Shown: positions 31,852 through 36,009 of the stretch, one piece after another
Layout: each line of letters begins with the position of its first letter
How positions within the stretch are numbered: the first letter of the stretch is position 1
Assembly (NCBI GenBank): GCA_017381365.1
Contig: JAFOCI010000009.1
Location: 1 to 36,009 of the forward strand
Source of the DNA: Treponema sp.
Lineage (GTDB): Bacteria > Spirochaetota > Spirochaetia > Treponematales > Treponemataceae
Reading direction: 5' to 3'
DNA: 36,009 nucleotides
Translations under genes and position numbers: made by a program
The notes under the pieces: model-generated
The model's input: only the letters and a program-made list of their open reading frames with translations
Databases searched by the model: none
What the model was told of the DNA's origin: nothing

Positions 31852-32577
31852 ATGAATGAAAAGGAACTTACAAAACGGCAAACAGAAATGCATGATAAAA
31901 TTTTCAACCATGCTAAAGAAAATAATCTAATAAAGCAAAAACCCTTGCTTATGCCTATTTATGATGGAGTTGCTGATATAAAAGCATATATAAGTTCAAA
32001 TCCTAAAATTATGTGGATTTTGAAAGAACCTTATGATGATTTCACCTCAACAGGAAAAGCTCGTGGTGGAGATTGGTACTTTACAGAACACTTTAAAAAC
32101 ACAAATGTTTGGAAAGACCAAGATATGTGGAAGCTTATGATTCAAATTAACTATGCCATACGAAATAATTTAAAATGGAAAGAATTGGACTATATAGAGA
32201 ATAATTCAGAAATGGCAGAAGAATTAAAGAAGACTGCTTATATAAATATCAGTAAAATGCCTGCAAATACAATAAGTCCTAATGACCATATGTGGGCTTG
32301 CTATAATATATGGAAAAAAATCTTATTCGAACAGATTGATATATATAAACCAGATGTAATAATTTTTGGTTATACTTTTCAGTTTTTTAAGGATGATTTT
32401 AAAATAACTGACAAACCTATCCCAACTGTTTCAGGTCAATGGAATGCAGATGTATATAAAAAAGATAATATGATTCTTATTGATGCATTTCATCCTTCAA
32501 GAAAAGGTGGAGAAGATTCTGGACATGATTATGTTACAAGCATTATAAATGCATATAAAAAAGCTTCTAAAAAATAA
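31852..32577 (+). CDS. Uracil-DNA glycosylase superfamily-like protein
   Basis: 241 aa. PKIMWILKEPYDDF resembles the N-terminal glycosylase loop, YKPDVIIFGYTFQFF a core strand, and MILIDAFHPSRKGG the C-terminal HPS loop of the UDG superfamily. A middle TAYINISKMPANTISPNDHM corresponds to the family's N-x-W-like block. Enzymatic activity is not assured: the usual catalytic Asp/Asn after the first loop is not obvious. It is divergent from the WYL gene and lies in an anti-phage-like neighbourhood, but its role is unknown. Confidence 0.55.
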   Translation: MNEKELTKRQTEMHDKIFNHAKENNLIKQKPLLMPIYDGVADIKAYISSNPKIMWILKEPYDDFTSTGKARGGDWYFTEHFKNTNVWKDQDMWKLMIQINYAIRNNLKWKELDYIENNSEMAEELKKTAYINISKMPANTISPNDHMWACYNIWKKILFEQIDIYKPDVIIFGYTFQFFKDDFKITDKPIPTVSGQWNADVYKKDNMILIDAFHPSRKGGEDSGHDYVTSIINAYKKASKK

Positions 32578-32600
32578 ATAATAAAAAATCCTTTTCTCCA

Positions 32601-32617
32601 CTATCGCGAAATGATAG
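32601..32617 (+). promoter_or_regulatory. CTATC-N7-GATAG motif, operon 32683-34729
   Basis: CTATCGCGAAATGATAG, with its first base 27 bp before a TATAAG hexamer (32628-32633). It covers the -35 position, where no consensus -35 is visible, so regulator-dependent transcription is plausible. Confidence 0.75.
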
Positions 32618-32682
32618 CAGCATGTGTTATAAGTGAACTAACACTGAAACATTGCTGCTAAAAAGTAGCGATAGGAGGAATT

Positions 32683-33093
32683 ATGAAAAAAATTATTTCG
32701 TTTTTGGGGCTGCTGTTTATTGCAACAGCAGTATTTGCTCAGTCTTTCACTCTTAAGACTGCTGACAAGACTCCATGCACAGTTACACTCAATGATGATT
32801 TTATTGTAATTGAAGAAACTTTACTCGGTGGCTACATAACCCGCATTACAATTCCAAAATCAAAATTCACTTCCACTGGTACAAAAGTCACTTCTGATGA
32901 AGGTGGTAAATCCGTAATAAACAATAAGCCGTTCATGGAAAGTGGTGATGTTATTTACATAATTGAAGATCAGAAAAATACTTCTATCGTTGGTTTTCTC
33001 TCCGGTAGAGCTTATTATCAGCAGAATCCAGTAATGGGTATTTGGCTTTACAAAAAAGACATTCAAGCTATAGCAAAAAAATTAAAACTATAA
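32683..33093 (+). CDS. Small secreted protein
   Basis: 136 aa. MKKIISFLGLLFIATAVFAQ is a clear signal peptide, probably cut after VFA. The mature part is beta-rich (FTLKTADKTPCTVTLNDDF, GGYITRITIPKSKF, VMGIWLYKKDI) with one cysteine. GATAGGAGG gives a strong ribosome-binding site. It is the first gene after the CTATC motif and is followed 59 bp later by the FlhA-like gene. Family unknown. Confidence 0.75.
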   Translation: MKKIISFLGLLFIATAVFAQSFTLKTADKTPCTVTLNDDFIVIEETLLGGYITRITIPKSKFTSTGTKVTSDEGGKSVINNKPFMESGDVIYIIEDQKNTSIVGFLSGRAYYQQNPVMGIWLYKKDIQAIAKKLKL

Positions 33094-33101
33094 AAACGAA
33101 T

Positions 33102-33132
33102 AAACTCCAGGTCAATAATTGTCTTGGAGTTT
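33102..33132. other. Hairpin between the secreted-protein and FlhA-like genes
   Basis: AAACTCCA pairs with TGGAGTTT around a 15-nt loop. There is no T-run on the plus strand, so it is more likely an mRNA-processing or stability element than a terminator. Confidence 0.4.
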
Positions 33133-33152
33133 AAAAAATTTAGGAGACTGTC

Positions 33153-33935
33153 ATGAAGGAAAAATCAGTCATAGAAAATATAATGGTCTTTTTGTTTGTT
33201 TTACTTTTACTGCCATTTCCAAAAATCATTGAAGAAATTTTGGTCGGAAGCATATTTGCATTATGTTTCATTTATTGCTTTTTTGTTTCCTTGAAGTTCA
33301 TCAAAAAAGGGAATGAGATTTTTTCGTATACTATTCCATACCTGACGGTAGTGATTTTAATTTTGCAAATCCATTCTGTCCGTTTCTCTTTGTTAGCAAA
33401 CAATATTCAGGAACATCTTTTTTGTGTTCAACTCTACAAATGGCTTACAGACAGATTGCCTAACAAAGAAGCTTTCCTTATTGGATTCCTCATCTATTTT
33501 TGGCTTTTGTTGTACTTCCTTATTTTATTTCTGGAAAATGGAGTAAAAAGAAAAATTGAAGTAAGTAATAAATTCAATCAAGATACGTTAAATGTACAGA
33601 AGCAGGATATAGCATACAAAGAAGATGCTGGAATTATTTCTGATAAGCAAGCCGTTATTGAAAATGATAATTTGGTTACAACAATCGAATTGAACAAAGA
33701 CATTGCTTTTGAAATTAAAAAAATCAGAAATTATCTGGTTGGTAGTCTGGTTGTATGTTTATGTCATTTCGGAAGCGGAATGGTAAAAGATATGATGTTT
33801 GAAAAATTATGCTTTGAAGAATCGTTTTTCAATAACGCAGTAATTGCAGTCGGAAGCACCATTCCTTTTGTATGCATTTATCTAATGATGACAAGATTTC
33901 TTTATAGAACGAGAGGAAACAATGAACTTATCTGA
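33153..33935 (+). CDS. Divergent FlhA/SctV-like export-gate membrane protein
   Basis: 260 aa with about six helices. It appears to follow the membrane half of the FHIPEP family (FlhA/SctV): helix 1 ends LLLLPFPKIIEEIL, where the family has PLPP; IPYLTVVILILQIHSVRFSL matches the FPSLLL-x-T-x-RLALN-x-S-TR stretch. KIEVSNKFNQDTLNV (135-149) leads into a segment to QAV at 168 that matches the family signature EVAARF-x-LD-x-MPGKQ-x-AID with many substitutions. NYLVGSLVVCLCHFGSG matches AGLIIT-x-IN-x-IGG. The cytoplasmic C-terminal domain is absent. Start: ATG after AGGAG. Remote homology judged by eye. Confidence 0.5.
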   Translation: MKEKSVIENIMVFLFVLLLLPFPKIIEEILVGSIFALCFIYCFFVSLKFIKKGNEIFSYTIPYLTVVILILQIHSVRFSLLANNIQEHLFCVQLYKWLTDRLPNKEAFLIGFLIYFWLLLYFLILFLENGVKRKIEVSNKFNQDTLNVQKQDIAYKEDAGIISDKQAVIENDNLVTTIELNKDIAFEIKKIRNYLVGSLVVCLCHFGSGMVKDMMFEKLCFEESFFNNAVIAVGSTIPFVCIYLMMTRFLYRTRGNNELI

Positions 33936-34251
33936 AATACTGCCAGAGCCTCATTCTGACTGGGAATTACACACTGACGGTGGTTACTATAAGATAATAG
34001 AAAATACTAAGTTTTGTCGTTATATCGCTCCATGCAAAGAAAACACCGCAAATGATGATTTCTACACAGAAATTGGATTATACTCAAAAATTTCATTCAC
34101 AAATCCAGAGAGTCTGAAACGCAAATTCTCATGGATTATGGCAGAGTTTTTGTTGCATCCACCGGTTTCGTATGAAAAACGGACTGACGGATGGTATATG
34201 TTCGTCACTGACAGAGCTAACTTTAATCATTATCTTGAATTTGCAAGATAG
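33922..34251 (+). CDS. Unknown 109-aa soluble protein
   Basis: Starts with ATG after GAGAGG and overlaps the FlhA-like gene by 14 bp, so it is translationally coupled. Aromatic-rich and without membrane segments (WELHTDGGYYKIIENTKFCR, GLYSKISFTNPESLKRKFSW, RTDGWYMFVTDRANFNHYLE). I recognise no family. The close coupling suggests it works with the membrane protein. Confidence 0.7.
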   Translation: MNLSEILPEPHSDWELHTDGGYYKIIENTKFCRYIAPCKENTANDDFYTEIGLYSKISFTNPESLKRKFSWIMAEFLLHPPVSYEKRTDGWYMFVTDRANFNHYLEFAR

Positions 34252-34261
34252 GCAGTCGAAG

Positions 34262-34729
34262 ATGAGTAGGCGGAAGAAAAAGAAAAAATTACAAAAACAC
34301 TGTATGTATTTGTGCATGAACGCTTATCTTGTTTCTTTTGGTAATATAGATTTTTGCGGCTTTAAAGTACCACAACTAATCAGCGGATATGTAAAAAAGA
34401 TGCCGATGTTTTCCAATTTATCAATAAGAAACATTGAAAAGCAGTTCAAGAAAGGACTTTTGATTTTTTATTGTAAGAATAGGAAAAGATGCATTATATG
34501 GGAACATAAGTTGCAGCTGTTAAAAACTGAAAATCTGACAGAAGATTTAATCAATCTCGTAGTTGAAATGTATAAATTGCGATTGACTGTTTTAAAAGAT
34601 TTTGTGGAAGAGTTATTCAGTTTTGAAGATACTGGATATATAGAGGTAATGTGCCATGACTTGGGGCTATCAGAAAAAGAAACAGATAATGTGATAAAAA
34701 GAATTAATTCAGGCCTTAATTTTAAATAA
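34262..34729 (+). CDS. Unknown 155-aa basic protein
   Basis: Starts at the ATG at 34262, 10 bp after the previous stop; the frame is open back to 34172 but overlaps that gene. The N-terminus is strongly basic (MSRRKKKKKLQKH), then mixed helical (FVEELFSFEDTGYIEVMCHD, LGLSEKETDNVIKRI). No clear ribosome-binding site. Same operon as the FlhA-like gene. Family unknown. Confidence 0.6.
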   Translation: MSRRKKKKKLQKHCMYLCMNAYLVSFGNIDFCGFKVPQLISGYVKKMPMFSNLSIRNIEKQFKKGLLIFYCKNRKRCIIWEHKLQLLKTENLTEDLINLVVEMYKLRLTVLKDFVEELFSFEDTGYIEVMCHDLGLSEKETDNVIKRINSGLNFK

Positions 34730-34733
34730 TCAG

Positions 34734-34750
34734 CTATCGTTAAAGGATAG
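34734..34750 (+). promoter_or_regulatory. CTATC-N7-GATAG motif, gene 34788
   Basis: CTATCGTTAAAGGATAG, with its first base 27 bp before TAGAAT (34761-34766). Third copy of the motif in this locus. Confidence 0.72.
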
Positions 34751-34787
34751 TAAGAAATACTAGAATTAAAATCAGCAGGAGGAAATT

Positions 34788-35309
34788 ATGGATAAAGAAA
34801 AATTCTTAAAAAGCCGAACTGAATGGAAAAACTTTCACAGTGCGATTTTGTTTTCAATGTTGAATCCGAATCACGAAACAAGTTCGCCTGATGTTTTGAA
34901 AGGTTTTTTGGATTTTGTAAAAATGCCTGAAAAGGCTCGTGATTCATTTCTGGCGGATTTTGATTTTCTTGAATTTTCAACTAATAATAGGCAGACAATT
35001 CTTTTAATCAAAAATAAAGAATATGGCATCTTAATAGAAAACAACCTTGATTGTGAAAAAAATGACAAAGAATTGAAACGATGTTTTGATAAATGTCTTA
35101 CTGAATGTTATATAAAGCCGCCGATGATTGTAAGCATTAACTGGAGAACTCCAGATGAACGAAAAATTCCTCAAGGCATAAAAGAATTTGTTCACAATAT
35201 CACAGCAAAAGAACTAGCCCACTTTTTTAGTAAATGGTGTGAAAAACAATTTGAAGAATCTTTGACTAAAGGGATTCTGTCTCAGTATGCAAAGAAATTA
35301 GCTAATTAG
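34788..35309 (+). CDS. Possible degenerate PD-(D/E)XK-type protein
   Basis: 173 aa, with AGGAGG upstream of the ATG. NRQTILLIKNKEYGILIENN followed by LDCEKNDKELKRCFD is like the core of PD-(D/E)XK nucleases (D-x-L-I ... IIIENK ... QL-x-RY), but the catalytic Lys of the E-x-K motif is Asn (IENN). If the fold is right, it is probably inactive or altered. The rest is helical. It has its own CTATC motif and promoter. The stop codon abuts IS982 element 2. Confidence 0.5.
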   Translation: MDKEKFLKSRTEWKNFHSAILFSMLNPNHETSSPDVLKGFLDFVKMPEKARDSFLADFDFLEFSTNNRQTILLIKNKEYGILIENNLDCEKNDKELKRCFDKCLTECYIKPPMIVSINWRTPDERKIPQGIKEFVHNITAKELAHFFSKWCEKQFEESLTKGILSQYAKKLAN

Positions 35310-35850
35310 TCTGAATTTCGAGTTTAGTTGAGAATTTACAAAAAAAGCGTAAATCTTTAAAATTTTAATTACCCAAAAAATCAAAAAGAGTTACGCTTAT
35401 GTATGAACAAATTTACAACTTAACCAGCATGTTTTTCATTTTGAAAACATCATTTTCAGTTATGCAAATATTGCTGACTGTAAAATCGCAGAAAAACTTG
35501 CAGAAGTTGTAAAGGGGACAATATTTGCAGATGCAGGGTATTTACAGAAAAAAGATGTTTTGAAAAGAATGGAAGAAAAGGAAATCAAATTTGAAGCTGC
35601 TCCAAGAAAAAATATGAACAGACTTATGAGCCGTTTTGAATGCTATCATATCAAGCACAGAAGCATCATTGAATTCGACTGGGGAACGCTGAAAAATAAC
35701 TTTCAGCTTGAATATCATAAGGCACGAAGTATTGTCGGTATGTTCCGGCACTTTTTCTATAGCATTGCTGCTTACATGATTAACCGCAATCTGGAATTTT
35801 ATCAAAACGTTTTCAGATTGCGGTTAATTTAGAAAACTCGAATTTCAGGC
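35309..35850 (+). mobile_element. IS982-type element 2, N-terminal deletion
   Basis: Left end GTCTGAATTTCGAGTTT, right end AAACTCGAATTTCAGGC, the same family as element 1. No convincing target duplication. Its start overlaps the stop codon of the 34788 gene. Confidence 0.85.
35399..35832 (+). pseudogene. IS982-family transposase, N-terminal part deleted and frameshifted
   Basis: The first 12 codons (MYEQIYNLTSMF...) are identical to element 1, then a deletion joins TTTTTC to ATTTTGAAAAC and shifts the frame, giving a stop near 35512. The remaining frame keeps the middle and end: ADCKIAEKLAEVV, FADAGYLQKKDV (second Asp), CYHIKHRSIIEFDWGTLKNN (Glu) and AAYMINRNLEFYQNVFRLRLI. The two pseudogenes together cover the whole transposase. 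Confidence 0.88.
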
Positions 35851-35855
35851 TAGAT

Positions 35856-35884
35856 AAAAAAAACGCGGCTTGACCGCGTTTTTT
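35856..35884. terminator. Bidirectional terminator
   Basis: A-run, perfect stem ACGCGG-CTTGA-CCGCGT, then T-run. It ends the minus-strand gene at 35903 and would also stop plus-strand transcription leaving IS982 element 2. Confidence 0.88.
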
Positions 35885-35902
35885 AACCATTTGCTATAGC
35901 TT

Positions 35903-36009
35903 CTATTTCTTAAACAAAAACTCATTCATAGCTTTTTCAGCCATGTCAATTTTGTTTTCTTCAACATTCATCTGATAATATGTGTCGTCCTTCTGCCATT
36001 CGTATACGA
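35903..36009 (-). CDS. C-terminal end of an unknown gene (cut by the window edge)
   Basis: About 34 codons on the minus strand, beginning YEWQKDDTYYQMNVEENKID, then MAEKAMNEFLFKK and TAG. The rest lies beyond the window. The strong terminator 19 bp downstream supports it as a real gene end. Too short to assign. Confidence 0.6.
   Translation of the reverse strand, partial: VYEWQKDDTYYQMNVEENKIDMAEKAMNEFLFKK

Noticed and set aside
35300..35860. Target duplication around IS982 element 2
   Set aside because: Only TAG is shared by the flanks, too short to be meaningful.

Overview
The window is AT-rich spirochaete chromosome, most likely a gut or rumen Treponema. I infer this from the gene content: amylomaltase plus a giant GH13 protein, a group-III phosphofructokinase, an M29-like aminopeptidase, glnA followed by an ANTAR regulator, a long TPR-GGDEF protein, IS982-type insertion sequences and an integron-like cassette array. 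No rRNA, tRNA or CRISPR was seen, and the species cannot be fixed from sequence alone.

Layout. 1-1066: an array of 106-bp tandem repeats, then a GC-rich block and an autoregulated tetR promoter. 1067-7547: tetR, malQ and a 1199-aa GH13 amylase-like protein with a histone-like tail (alpha-glucan metabolism). 7568-18197: a MITE-like terminator element, a threonine synthase homologue lacking the PLP lysine, a divergent M29-like peptidase, two membrane genes, an FMN enzyme overlapping pfkA, and a TPR/GGDEF diguanylate cyclase. 18295-24151: htpG, the glnA-ANTAR-PAP2 operon and a membrane-anchored solute-binding-like protein.

24143-29255 is an accessory region that reads as a chromosomal integron cassette array on the minus strand. 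Four attC-like sites and three copies of a second cassette-end repeat separate a flavoprotein, two higBA modules, a DUF998-like membrane protein, a small glycine/alanine-rich membrane protein plus mazEF, and the tail of a GNAT acetyltransferase. No integrase lies in the window. 29402-35850 is bounded by two IS982 derivatives with complementary internal deletions. Between them lie a type III toxin-antitoxin system (toxN with an unusually short pseudoknot RNA), a WYL-domain regulator, a UDG-like protein, a small secreted protein, a divergent FlhA/SctV-like membrane protein and three unknown genes.

Two cross-cutting signals stand out. First, many genes carry a -10 hexamer only 6-8 bp before the start codon, which predicts leaderless mRNAs. 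Second, a motif CTATCRYKAAAKGATAG occurs three times between 31.7 and 34.8 kb, each time exactly 27 bp (first base to first base) before a -10 hexamer. This ties the WYL gene, the secreted-protein/FlhA-like operon and the 34788 gene into one candidate regulon. It is the best candidate here for an undescribed system.
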